Positions 6,715 to 17,900 of a stretch of 44,347 nucleotides of DNA are shown piece by piece. Source of the stretch: Massilia sp. Leaf139 (GTDB taxonomy: Bacteria; Pseudomonadota; Gammaproteobacteria; Burkholderiales; Burkholderiaceae_D); NCBI RefSeq assembly GCF_001424165.1, contig NZ_LMOJ01000005.1, positions 1 through 44,347 of the forward strand. The letters run 5' to 3'. A model generated the notes under the pieces. It was not told the origin of the DNA and did not search any database. It saw nothing but the letters and a program-made list of their open reading frames with translations. The first letter of the stretch is position 1, and each line of letters starts with the position of its first letter. The position numbers and the translations under genes are program-made.

Positions 6715-8698
6715 CGTCGGCGCCCTGCTCAACGGCCGCGCGCTGCGGGTGGCCGATGGCGTCTACCTGGAGCGCCTCGACGAGCGCCAGCCGGTGCTGG
6801 AAGAACACCTGCGCGCGCTAGCCGCGCGCCTGCCATCCTTCGGCGCCCAGCGCGCGCGGGTGCGCCGCTTCATCGCGCTGGCCGCCGCCGCCGAGCCGGC
6901 GCTACGCGGCCTCGACGATGCGGCGCTGGTGGCGGATTTGCAGGCCACCTGCGTCGCCATGCGCAAGCAGGGTTTCGCCGATCCGCTGCTGGCGCGCGCC
7001 TTTGCCGCCGTGCGCGAAGGCTCGCGCCGCACGCTCGGCATGCGCCACCACGACGTGCAGCTGGTCGGCGGATGGGCCCTGCTGCAGGGGATGATCGCAG
7101 AGATGGAAACCGGAGAAGGCAAGACCCTGGTGGCGACCCTGGCCGCCTGCACCGCCGCCGCGGCCGGCGCCGCCGTCCACGTCATCACCGTCAACGACTA
7201 CCTCGCCAGCCGCGACGCCGCTCAGAACCTGCCCCTGTACGGCTTTTTCGGCCTGCGCGTGGGCGTGGTGGGGGAGGGCATGACGCCGGCCCAGCGCAGC
7301 GCCGAATACGCGGCCGAGGTGGTCTACGTGTCGAACAAGGAAATCGTGTTCGATTATCTGAAAGACCGCATCGCCACCGGCGGCGTGCCCGCCAGCCAGC
7401 ACCGCCTGCGCGGCCTGTACCGCGCCGGCCAGAACCCGGAACTGCTGCTGCGCGGCCTGCACGTGGCCATCGTCGACGAGGCCGACAGCATCCTGGTGGA
7501 CGAGGCGCGCACGCCGCTGATCATCTCGAAGACCGTGCCCGACGAGCATGGCGGCGAGCTGTATCACACGGGCATTGCGCTCGCGCGCCAGCTGGTGCGC
7601 GGCGAACACTTCGAACTCAACGAGCACCGCGAGATCTGGGTGACGCCGGCGGGGGAGCAGAAAACGGTCGAACTGACGGCGGCCCTGGACGGCGTGTGGA
7701 GTTCGACCCTGTGGCGCCGCGAACTGATCGAGAAGGCGCTCACCGCCCTCTGGTGCTACGAGCGCGACCAGCATTACCTGCTGGCCGAAGGCAAGGTGCA
7801 GATCGTCGACGAGTTCTCCGGGCGCGTGATGCCCGACCGTGCCTGGGAGCGCGGCTTGCACCAGATGATCGAAGCGAAGGAGGGCTGCGAGATCAGCGGC
7901 CAGCGCATGACCCTGTCGCGCATGACCTACCAGCGCTTCCTCGGGCGCTATCTGCTCCTGTGCGGCATGACCGGCACCGCCGCCGAGATCACGCCCGAAC
8001 TGCGGCGCGTGTACGACATCGCCGTGTTCAAGGTGCCGACCCACGTGCCGAGCAAGCGTGTGCGCCTGCCCAGCCGCTGCTGGCTGACCCAGGAAGCACG
8101 CTGGCAGGCGGTGGCTGCGCGCGCTGCCGAGCTCAGCGCCGCCGGCCGCGCGGTGCTGATCGGCACCCGTTCGGTGGAGGCGTCCGAGCGCCTCAGCCGC
8201 GACTTCGACGCGCGCGGCATCGCCCACGCGGTGATCAACGCGCGCCAGGACAAGGCGGAAGCCGACACCGTGGCCGAGGCCGGCCTGCCGGGCCGGATTA
8301 CCATCGCCACCAACATGGCCGGACGCGGCACCGACATCCGGCCCGACCCGGCCGTGCTGGCGCTGGGCGGCCTGCATGTGATCCTGACCGAATTCCACGA
8401 GTCGGCGCGGGTCGACCGCCAGCTGTTCGGGCGCTGCGCACGCCAGGGCCAGCCGGGCACCGTGGAGGCCTATGTCAGCCTCGACGACGAACTGTTTATT
8501 CGCTTCGCGCCGCTGCTGCGCGCCGCCATGCTGCCCGCCGCGCGCCGCTGCGGCAGCCTTTCCCCACGCCTCCTGAACCTGCTGGTGCGCCATGCCCAGG
8601 GAGTCGCCGAGCGCTACAACGCGCGCATCCGCCTTTCCACCATCAAGCAGGATCGCAAGCTGCAATCCCTGCTCGCCTTCTCCGGCACGCCGAGCTGA
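6707..8698 (+). CDS. SecA-like ATPase, short form lacking the C-terminal scaffold, wing and finger regions
   Basis: The 663 residues carry the SecA DEAD motor: Walker A TGEGKT (135-140), VNDYLASRD, SNKEIVFDYLKDR, Walker B DEAD (257-260) within DEADSILVDEARTPLIIS, VDEFSGRVMPDRAWERGLHQ (preprotein cross-linking/NBD1 return), GMTGTAAE, TNMAGRGTDI and the arginine-finger motif GRCARQGQPG (R576, R579). Housekeeping SecA is usually 830-900 residues. Here the chain stops ~70 residues after the motor, inside what would be the long scaffold helix (AQGVAERYNARIRL). The helical wing, two-helix finger and zinc-binding C-terminal tail are missing. The start is GTG at 6707, overlapping the M50 gene by 8 bases, so translation is coupled. 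No ABC ATPase is nearby, so this is the likely energy source for export of the giant protein encoded next. That role is inferred. Confidence 0.9.
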   Translation: MSNVGALLNGRALRVADGVYLERLDERQPVLEEHLRALAARLPSFGAQRARVRRFIALAAAAEPALRGLDDAALVADLQATCVAMRKQGFADPLLARAFAAVREGSRRTLGMRHHDVQLVGGWALLQGMIAEMETGEGKTLVATLAACTAAAAGAAVHVITVNDYLASRDAAQNLPLYGFFGLRVGVVGEGMTPAQRSAEYAAEVVYVSNKEIVFDYLKDRIATGGVPASQHRLRGLYRAGQNPELLLRGLHVAIVDEADSILVDEARTPLIISKTVPDEHGGELYHTGIALARQLVRGEHFELNEHREIWVTPAGEQKTVELTAALDGVWSSTLWRRELIEKALTALWCYERDQHYLLAEGKVQIVDEFSGRVMPDRAWERGLHQMIEAKEGCEISGQRMTLSRMTYQRFLGRYLLLCGMTGTAAEITPELRRVYDIAVFKVPTHVPSKRVRLPSRCWLTQEARWQAVAARAAELSAAGRAVLIGTRSVEASERLSRDFDARGIAHAVINARQDKAEADTVAEAGLPGRITIATNMAGRGTDIRPDPAVLALGGLHVILTEFHESARVDRQLFGRCARQGQPGTVEAYVSLDDELFIRFAPLLRAAMLPAARRCGSLSPRLLNLLVRHAQGVAERYNARIRLSTIKQDRKLQSLLAFSGTPS

Positions 8699-8928
8699 TT
8701 CGCCGCGTTCACGCGTGCCGCATAGTTAGCAAAAAAGCTTATCAAAAATTGTTTTCGTTCAATTAATTTGTTGCCCACAGTAATGTTTTGAGGTAACGTA
8801 ATGACGGTATAAATTTCACAACGGAAAGTTAACCGCTTGTGAGCGAAATCAACCGATAACACCGCGCCGCACCCCCGGATCAGCCGGGTCAGCCGAATCA
8901 GCCCCGCCAATCTTTCATCACGTTCTCC
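8699..8928 (+). promoter_or_regulatory. AT-rich spacer and leader upstream of the giant gene
   Basis: This is the only long gap in the plus-strand cluster. Bases ~8718-8825 are strikingly AT-rich compared with their surroundings. TATAAA at 8808-8813 is a possible -10 element, but no convincing -35 lies 16-18 bases upstream. The following ~110 bases would be a long leader. It includes three TCAGCC copies at 9-base spacing (8880, 8889, 8898). No Shine-Dalgarno sequence precedes the ATG at 8929 (TTCATCACGTTCTCC). No intrinsic terminator is visible between the SecA-like gene and the giant gene, so both read-through and an independent promoter are possible. Confidence 0.4.
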
Positions 8929-11900
8929 ATGTCCAAGCCAGAATCGAAAGCAAGTGCCCCCCTGAACAACAACCAGCCGGGCCTGCTCCGGCCGCTGCTT
9001 GGCGCGGTGCGCAAGGCCCTGGTACGCAAGACAGCGCCACAGCGCCCGGCGCCGGCCGCCGTGCCGCGTTCGATCCGCTTCGAGGCCATCGAGCCGCGCG
9101 TGATGATGGCGGCCGATCCGGTGCCGGCGCTGGACATCAGCGGCAGTCTCGACGTGCCGGGCGAGGTCGACCGCTACACCTTTAATCTGGCCCAGGACGC
9201 GCGCATCGTGTTCGACGCGCTGACCAACTCGGGCAACATGAACTGGACGCTGAGCGGCCCGCGCGGCGTCGAGGTGTCCAGCCGCAGCTTCAGCGCTTCC
9301 GACGCGAACGGCGCCACCGGCAGCCCCTTCCTGAACCTGATCGCGGGCGACTACACGCTCACCGTCGATGGCGTGGGCGATACTACGGGCGCCTACAACT
9401 TCCGCCTGATCGACCTGGTCAAGACGGCGCAGATCGCACCGGGCGAGGTGGTCAATGCCCAGCTCAGCCCCGCCAGCGAGACCGATGTCTACCGCTTCGA
9501 CGCGGTGGCCGGCGACCGCTTCGCCTTCGACAAGCTGACGACCAATTACAGCAGCCTGTGGTGGCGCCTGTACGACCCGGCCGGCGTGGCCGTGTTCGGC
9601 CCGACCCGGATGAGCGACGGCATGGTCAACCAGACGCTGGCGCTGACCGGCAGCTACACGCTGCTGATCGAAGGCCAGATCGACATCACCGGCACCCGCG
9701 ACTACAGCTTCAGCGCGCGCAAGGTGGTCGACGAGACGACCACCCTGAACCTGGGCGTGGGCGTGAGCGGCGCCGTCGCCCTGCCGGGCCAGCTCGACCG
9801 CTATACCTTCAGCCTGGAGCAGGCCAGCAAGCTGTATTTCGATGCGCTGACCAACAACGCCAACCTGAACTGGACGCTGACCGGGCCGCAGGGCACCGTG
9901 GTGTCGGCGCGCAGCTTCACGGCCTCGGACTCGGCCGACTATACCGGCGCACCGATCGTCGACCTCGTCGCCGGCGACTACACGCTGACCATTGCCGGCA
10001 GCGGCAATGCCACCGGCGGCTACGACTTCCGCCTGTCCGACCTGACCCAGGGTACGCCGATCGCGGCTGGCGCGACCGTCGCGGGCACGCTCGATCCGGC
10101 GCGCGAGACCGACATCTATACCCTCATGGCCGAAGCGGGCGACCGTTTCTATTTCGACGGCGCCGCCAGCGCCGGCGCCGACGTCTACTGGCGCCTGCTC
10201 GACCCCTACGGCAAGCTGGTGTTCGACCGCACCACGCTGCGCACCGACGTCGGCGTGCTGACGCTGCCCTACGGCGGCGCCTACACGCTGCTGGTCGAGG
10301 GGCGCGTCAGCGCCGGCGGCAGCGCCAATTACAGCTTCAGCGCCCAGAAGGTCACCGACGATGCCGCCACGCTGGCGCTCGACACGACCATCGACGGCCG
10401 CATCGCCGTCGCCGGCCAGCGCGATGTCTACGACTTCACGCTCGACGCCGCGACCCAGGTGGTGTTCGATTCGCTGACCGCGAACGGCAACATCGGCTGG
10501 TCGCTGACCGGCCCGCGCGGCGAAGTCATCAGCAGCAACTTCCTGAATACCCAGAACCGCATTCTCGGTTCGGAAGGCATGACGCTGGCCTACGAGGGCG
10601 ACATGGACGACGGCTTCGTCCAGGTCAAGGCACCGTTCGACATCAGCTTCCTCGGCCAGCAGTATGCGAACCTGTTCGTCAGCTCGAATGCCTTCATCAC
10701 CTTCAACAGCGGCTCGGGCCAGATCGGCAACGGTGCAAGCAGTCCGGCGCAGCCGGGCATCCACATCCTGCCGGGCGACCGCCGCCTGCTCAAGCTCTAC
10801 ACCCAGCACATCGGCGACGCCTTCAAGCTGCGCGTGGAAGGCTATAACTACAGCAGTTCGCCTGCGGCGACGCCGCTGGTCTACGAGGTCACCTTCTACC
10901 GCGGCAGCGACCAGGCCATGCTGGATCTGGTCTCGATCCCATCGTCGGGCGTCACCGGCGGCGTAACCGACGGCAGCACCTACCTGAGCCAGTTCACGCC
11001 GGCTGCCGGCACCTCGTACAGCATCGCCGCCGGTATCGCCACCCAGGTGCCTTACGCCAGTTCCCTGACCCAGCCGGCGCCGCTGCTGGATCTGGCGGCG
11101 GGCGCCTACCGCCTCGTCGTCGACGGCAACGGCGACGCCGTGGGCGACTACGGCTTCCGCCTGCTCGACCTGGCCTATACCCCCATGCTGAGCGTCGGCA
11201 CGCCCGTCAGCGGCACGCTCAGTCCGGCCAGCGAAAGCGACCTGTATCGTTTCGCTGCCAAGGCCGGCGAGCAGTACTTCTTCGATGCGCAGGGCGTGTC
11301 CGGCATCGCGCCGACCTGGCGCCTGGTCGACCCTTACGGCAATGCCGTGTTCGGGCCGAGCAACCTGAGCGGCACCGATGTCGGCCCGCTGACGCTGCAG
11401 CGCGATGGCATCTACACCCTGATGATCGAGGGGAATGCCGGCGCCACCGGCAGCACCGCCTATACCTTCAATGTCGAGGCGCGCGGCCAGGCGACGCCGC
11501 CGGCGCTGCCGAGCACGACGCCGATGGCGCTGGGCAGCACCGTGTCCGGGGCGCCCACCGTCCTCGGCCAGCAGGACCGCTACAGCTTCACGCTGGACGC
11601 CGACACCCGCATCGTGCTCGATGCGCTCATCAGCAATACGGGCATGCGCTGGTCGCTGGCCGGCCCGCGCGGCACCGTGGTCAGCAACCGCGCCTTCGCC
11701 ACCACCGATGCGGTCGACGCCAAGGGCGCCACGATCCTCGACCTGGCGGCCGGCACCTATGTACTGACGGTCGACGGCAGCGTCCTCCCGTACAGCTTCC
11801 GCGCGCTCGACATCGCCGCCGGCACCCGTCTCACGCCCGGCACCGCCGTCAGCGGACAGCTCAGCCCCGCGTCCGAAACGGATGTCTACCAGTTCGACGC

Positions 11901-14900
11901 CCAGGCCGGACAGCAGTTCTACCTCGATGCATTGTCCGCCACCGGCGGCCAGGCCTACTGGCGCCTGCTCGACCCGTACGGCAAGCTGGTCGCCGATGCC
12001 ACCGCGCTGGCCACTGACATCGGGTTGCTGACGCTGGCACACACCGGCGCCTACACCCTGCTGGTCGAGGGCCGCGTCAACGCCACCGGCAGCACCAACT
12101 ACAGCTTCAACGTCCAGAACGTGAGCGACGACGCGGCCGCGCTGACGATCGGCACCAGCATCGCCGGCAGCATCGCCCACGCCGGGCAGCGCGACCTCTA
12201 CCGCTTCTCGCTGAGCGACGCCAGACAGGTCTACTTCGACGCGCTCAGCGCCAACACCAACGTCAACTGGACGCTGGTCGGGCCGCGCGGCGCGGTGGTG
12301 TCGGCACGCGCCTTCAACGCCTCCGACTCCTACGATTTCACGGCCGGCTCGCCGGTCTACGACCTGGTCGCCGGCGACTACACCCTGATCGTCGATGGCG
12401 CCGACGACGCCGTCGGCGCCTACGGCCTGCGCCTGCTCGATACCGCGCTGGCCACCACGATCACGGCGGGCACACCGGTCACGGGTCAGCTCGACGCGGC
12501 CAATACCACCAACCTGTACAAGTTCGTGGCCGCCGCCGGCGAACGCTACTACCTCGACCAGCGCACGCAGTCCGGCAATGGCGACGCCTGGGTGCGCCTG
12601 CTCGATCCGTTCGGCCGTGTGGTGTTCGAGCGCTCCGCGCTGAATGCCGACAGCGGCCCGCTCACGCTCGCCCACGACGGCGTCTACACGCTGCTGGTGG
12701 AAGGGCGCGCCGGCGCCACCGGCCTTACCGGCTACGGCTTCCAGCTGCAGCAGGTCAGCGACGACAGCGCCGCGTTGACCATCGGCGCCGTCACCACGGG
12801 CGCGATCGCGCACGCCGGCCAGCGCGATTTTTATACCTTCACGCTCGATGCGGCGGCCCAGGTGTATTTCGACGCGCTGACCAGCAACCCGAACCTGAAC
12901 TGGACGCTCACCGGGCCGCGCGGCACGCCGGTGGCCGCACGCAGCTTCAACGCCACCGATTCGAACGACTTCGCCGGCTCGCCGCTGCTCAACCTGGTGG
13001 CCGGCGAATACACGCTGACGATCGACGCCGTGGGCGATCTCGCCACGCCCTACGCCTTCCGCCTGGCCAATACGGCGCAGGCGACCCGCATCGCGTCCAA
13101 TACGGTCGTCAGCGGCCAGCTCGACCAGGCCAACGCGACGGCGCTCTACCAGATCGACGGCAAGGCCGGCGACCAGTACTTCTTCGACCGCCTGAGCAGC
13201 TCGGGCGGCGAACTGTACTGGCGCCTGCTCGACACCTGGGGCCGCGTCGTATTCGACCGCACCTCGTTCGCCAGCGATGCCGGCCCGGTCACCCTGGCCG
13301 CGAACGGCACCTATACGCTGCTGCTCGAAGGACGCATCGGCGCCACCGGTACCACCCAGTACAGTTTCAATGCCCAGCGCGTGAGCGACGACGTCGCCCA
13401 GCTCACCCTCGGCACGGCGGTCAATGCCGCGATCTCGCAGGGCGGCCAGCGCGACTTCTACCGCTTCACGCTGGACGCGGCCAGCCGCGTCTACTTCGAC
13501 TCGATGACGGCCAGCAGCGACCTGACCTGGACCCTGACCGGGCCGCGCGGCACGGTGGTCGGCAACCGCACCTTCGTCAGCAGCGATTCCTACGAGCTCA
13601 GCGGCGCCAACGTGTTCGACCTGGTCGAGGGCGAGTACACGCTGATGGTCGACGGCGTCGGCCTGACGGTCGCGAACTACGGCTTCCGCCTGTCCGATCT
13701 GGCCCAGGCTACTCCGATCACGCCCGGCACCCCGGTCACCGGCCAGCTCACGCCGGCCAGCGAAACCGACCTGTACCAGTTCAGCGCCAAGGCCGGCGAG
13801 CGCTATTACTTCGACTCGCGCACCAGCCCCACCGGCACCTGGCGCCTGATCGACCCGTACGGCCAGCTCGCCTTCGACATGACCGGTCTTGGCGGCGACG
13901 TCGGGCCGCTGACGCTGGCCCACACCGGGGTCTACACGCTGCTGATCGAAGGCCGCGTCTACCAGACCGGCACCGCCAGCTACACCTTCAACGTCCAGCA
14001 GGTCGTCGACGACAACGCCGCCCTGGAACTGGGCGCGACGATCAGCGGCGCCATCGACGCCAGCGGCCAGCGCGACTTCTACCGCTTCACCCTGAACGAG
14101 GCAACGCGCGTCTATTTCGATTCCCTCACCAGCAGTTCGAACCTGAACTGGACGCTCGCCGGCCCGCGCGGCAATGTCGTGACGGGCCGCAGCTTCAGCG
14201 CCTCCGATTCGGGCGACATCTCGGGTGCGACCGTGTACGACCTGATGGCGGGCGACTACACGCTGACCGTGTATGCCGATTCGGCCACGACCGGCGCCTA
14301 CGGCCTGCGCCTGCTCGACGTGGCCCAGGCCACGCCGCTGGTGCCAGGCACCCCGATTGCCGGTACGCTCGGCCCGGCCAATACCACCGACATGTACCAG
14401 TTCAGCGGCGCCGCCGGCGAGCGCTTCTACTTCGATTCGCGCAACGCCTCCACCAGCAATGCCTATTGGCGCGTGATCGATCCGAACGGCCGCGTGCTGG
14501 TCGACGCGACCAGTTTCGGCAGCGATGCCGGCGTCCTGACCCTGACCTATGGCGGCGTCTACACCCTGCTGATCGAAGGCCGCGCCAGCCGCACCGGCAC
14601 CCAGGCCTACAGCTTCAACGTGCAGCCGGTAAGCAACGACGACGCCGCGCTGGCGCTGGGCGCGGCCGTCGCGGGAGACATCGCCCACGCCGGCCAGCGC
14701 GACTTCTACCGCTTCACCCTGGATGCGGCCACCCGCGTCTACCTGGACGCGCTGAGCAGCAGCAGCACCCTCAACTGGAGCCTGAGCGGCCCGCGCGGCA
14801 CGGTCGTCTCGGCGCGCTACTTCAACGCCACCGACTCCGGCGACTATACCGGCGCGCCGCTGCTCGACCTGGTGGCGGGCGAGTACACGCTGACCGTCGA

Positions 14901-17900
14901 TGCCGACAGCGATACCCTCGGCGCCTACAGCCTGCGCCTGCTCGACGCGGCCCAGGCCACGCAGCTGGCACTCGGCACCCTCGTCAGCGGCGAACTGAGT
15001 CCCGCCGCCGAGACCGACCTGTACCGGTTCGACGCCGCCGCCGGCGACCAGTTCTTCTTCGATTCGCGCAGCGCCATCGGCAGCAATGCCTACTGGCGCC
15101 TGGTCGATCCGTACGGCCGCGTGGTGAGCAGCGTGACCGCCTTCGGCACCGACATCGGCCTGCTCACCCTGCAGTTCGCAGGCACCTATACGCTGCTGGT
15201 CGAAGGACGGGCCGTGCGCACCGGCACCCAGGCCTACAGCTTCCAGGTCGACCCGCGCGGCAACGTGCCGGTGACGGCGCTGCCGGCCGGCACCCCGCTG
15301 GCGCTGGGCAGCATCGTCTCCGGCGTGGTGTCGACGACAGGCGAGAAGGATCACTACGTGCTGACGCTCGATGCCGACACCCGCATCTACGTCGACTCCT
15401 TCACCAACAGCAGCCTGCGCTGGTCGCTGGCCGGCCCGCGCGGCACGGTGGTCAGCAACCGCGGCTTTAACAGCACCGATTCGTACGACCTCGGCGGCGC
15501 GCCGGTCTACGACCTGGTGGCCGGTACCTATGTGTTCACGGTCGACGGCACCGGCACCGGCGGCTACAGCTTCCGCGTCAGCGATACCGCCCAGGCCACC
15601 GCGATCACGCCCGGCACCCTCGTCAGCGCCCAATTAAGCCCCGCCAACGAATCCGACCTGTACCAGTTCAACGCCCAGGCCGGCGAAAGTTATTATTTCG
15701 ACTCGCGCACCAACACGGGCGGCGACGCCTACTGGCGCCTGCTCGACCCGTTCGGCCGTGTCGTCTTCGACCGCACGGGGTTCAGCACCAACCTCGGGCC
15801 GCTGACGCTCGCCTACAGCGGCGCCTACACGCTGATGGTCGAAGGCCGCGCCTACACCACGGGCAGCACGACCTATTCCTTCAACGTCCAGAAAGTCACC
15901 GACCAGCAGGGCACGCTGGCGGTCGGCACGCCGGTCGCCGGCGCGGTCGATCATTCAGGCCAGCGCGACTTCTACAACTTCACCCTGACCGAGGCCACCC
16001 GGGTCTATTTCGATTCGCTGACCAACAACGGCAGCCTGAACTGGACGCTGACGGGCCCACGCGGCACCGTCGTCGCCGCTCGCGCGTTCAACGGGTCGGA
16101 CTCCTACGATTTCGGTACCGGCTCGCCCGTGCTCGACCTGGCCGCCGGCGACTACACCCTGACGGTGGCCGGCAATGCCGAAACTGTCGGCAGCTACAGC
16201 TTCGTGCTGGCCGATGTGGCCCAGGCCGCGCAGTTGGTGCCGGGCACCCTGGTCAGCGGCGAGCTTGCGCCCGCCACCCAGACCGACCTGTACCAGTTCA
16301 ATGCCGTTGCCGGCGAACGCTATTTCGCCGACGCGCGCAGCATGAGCGGCGACATCTACTGGCGCCTGCTCGACCCGAACGGACGCGTCGTGTTCGACCG
16401 CACTTCCATGAGCAGCGACGTCGGCCCGTTGACCCTGGGCGTTACCGGCACCTACACGCTGCTGATCGAAGGCCGCGTGTATGGAACCGGTACCAGCAGC
16501 TACAGCTTCAACCTGCAGCCGGTCAGCCACGACCGGGCCGCAATGACCCTGGGCGTTCCGGTCACCGGCCGGATCGACCATGCCGGCCAGCTCGACTATC
16601 ACACCTTCACGCTGGACAAGGCGACCTCGGTCTACATCGACTCGCTGACGTATAACAGCAACCTGACCTGGACGCTGACCGGCCCGCGCGGCACCGTCGT
16701 CTCCGCGCGCACCTTCAGCGGCACCGACACGATCGACTTCGGCAGCACGCCCTCGGTCTACGACCTGGCGGCCGGCGAATACACCTTGACCGTCGACGGC
16801 ACCGGCGACACCGTGGCCAACTACAGCCTGCGCCTGTCCGACATCGCCCAGGCCACCGTGCTGACACCGGGCACCCTGGTCAGCAGTCAGCTCAACCCCG
16901 GCAACGAGACCGACCTGTACAAGTTCACCGCGAACGCCGGCGAACAATACTATTTCGATCACCGCAGCTACACCGGCGGCGAGACCTACTGGCGCCTGCT
17001 CGACCCGTACGGCGGCGTCGTCTTCAACAGCACCCACATCAGCAACGACGTCGGCCCGGTGACCCTGGCATTCACCGGCACCTACACGCTGATGATCGAG
17101 GGGCGCATCTACAATACGACGGGCAGCACGAACTACAACTTCAGCGTCGCCGCAGTACCGCCGAGCGCGGCCATCGTCCTGAGCGGCATCGGCGCCGAGC
17201 CGGGCCCCGACCTGCAGGTGCGTAATCTGACCATCGTGCCGGCCGGCGACGCCCTCGTCTCGGGCGGGCAGGTAACGCTCACCTGGGACACCTTCAATGC
17301 GGGCGACGGCGCCACCGACACCGCCTGGCAGGATCGCCTCATCATCCGCAACGTGGCGCGCAACGAAATCATCGGCAACTACCTGGTCAGCTACAGCGAC
17401 CTCGGCACCGAACCGCTGGCGCCGGGCGCCGCGCGCCAGCGCCAGATCGTGATCACCCTGCCGGACGGTAACCGCGGCGCCGGCGAACTGTCCTTCCAGG
17501 TCAGCGCCGACGTCGGCAATACCGTGACCGAACGCGGCGCCGGCGGTGCCGCCGAACTGAACAACAGCAGCACGGTGCGTCTGCCGTCCACGCTGGCGCT
17601 GTATCCCGATTTGCAGGTGGCCAGCCTGGCGGTCGAACCGGCCGGCGGCTGGAGCGGCGGCCAGCCCGTCACCGTCAACTGGCGCATCAACAATGCCGGC
17701 ACCGGCGCCGTGAACGGCGCCTGGACGGATCACGTCCTGGTGCGCAATCTGACCACCGGCCAGGTGCTGGCCAATGCCGACCTGCGCTACGATGCGGGCG
17801 GCCTGGCCGCCGGCGCCGTCGTCGACCGCGCCTTCACTTTCGACTGGCCGTTCGGCGCGATCGGCGCCGGCCAGTACGAATTCGTCGTCACCAGCGACTA

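Noticed and set aside
6902..8665. Minus-strand open frame opposite the SecA-like gene
   Set aside because: Antisense shadow; the plus strand carries all SecA motor motifs.
6707..8698. Housekeeping SecA
   Set aside because: The protein is ~200 residues short and lacks the wing, finger and zinc tail. The operon context is a secretion cluster, not that of housekeeping secA.
8614..15633. Very long minus-strand open frame opposite the PPC-like array (and similar ones at 15955-18951, 25963-32367 and 35713-38577)
   Set aside because: These are antisense shadows of a GC-rich, repetitive gene. Their translations are rich in A, R, H, Q and G with no domain, and the plus strand shows clear repeat domains throughout.
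9130..17164. CRISPR array or non-coding tandem repeat
   Set aside because: The period is ~628 bases, in frame, with protein-level conservation; there are no short direct repeats with spacers.
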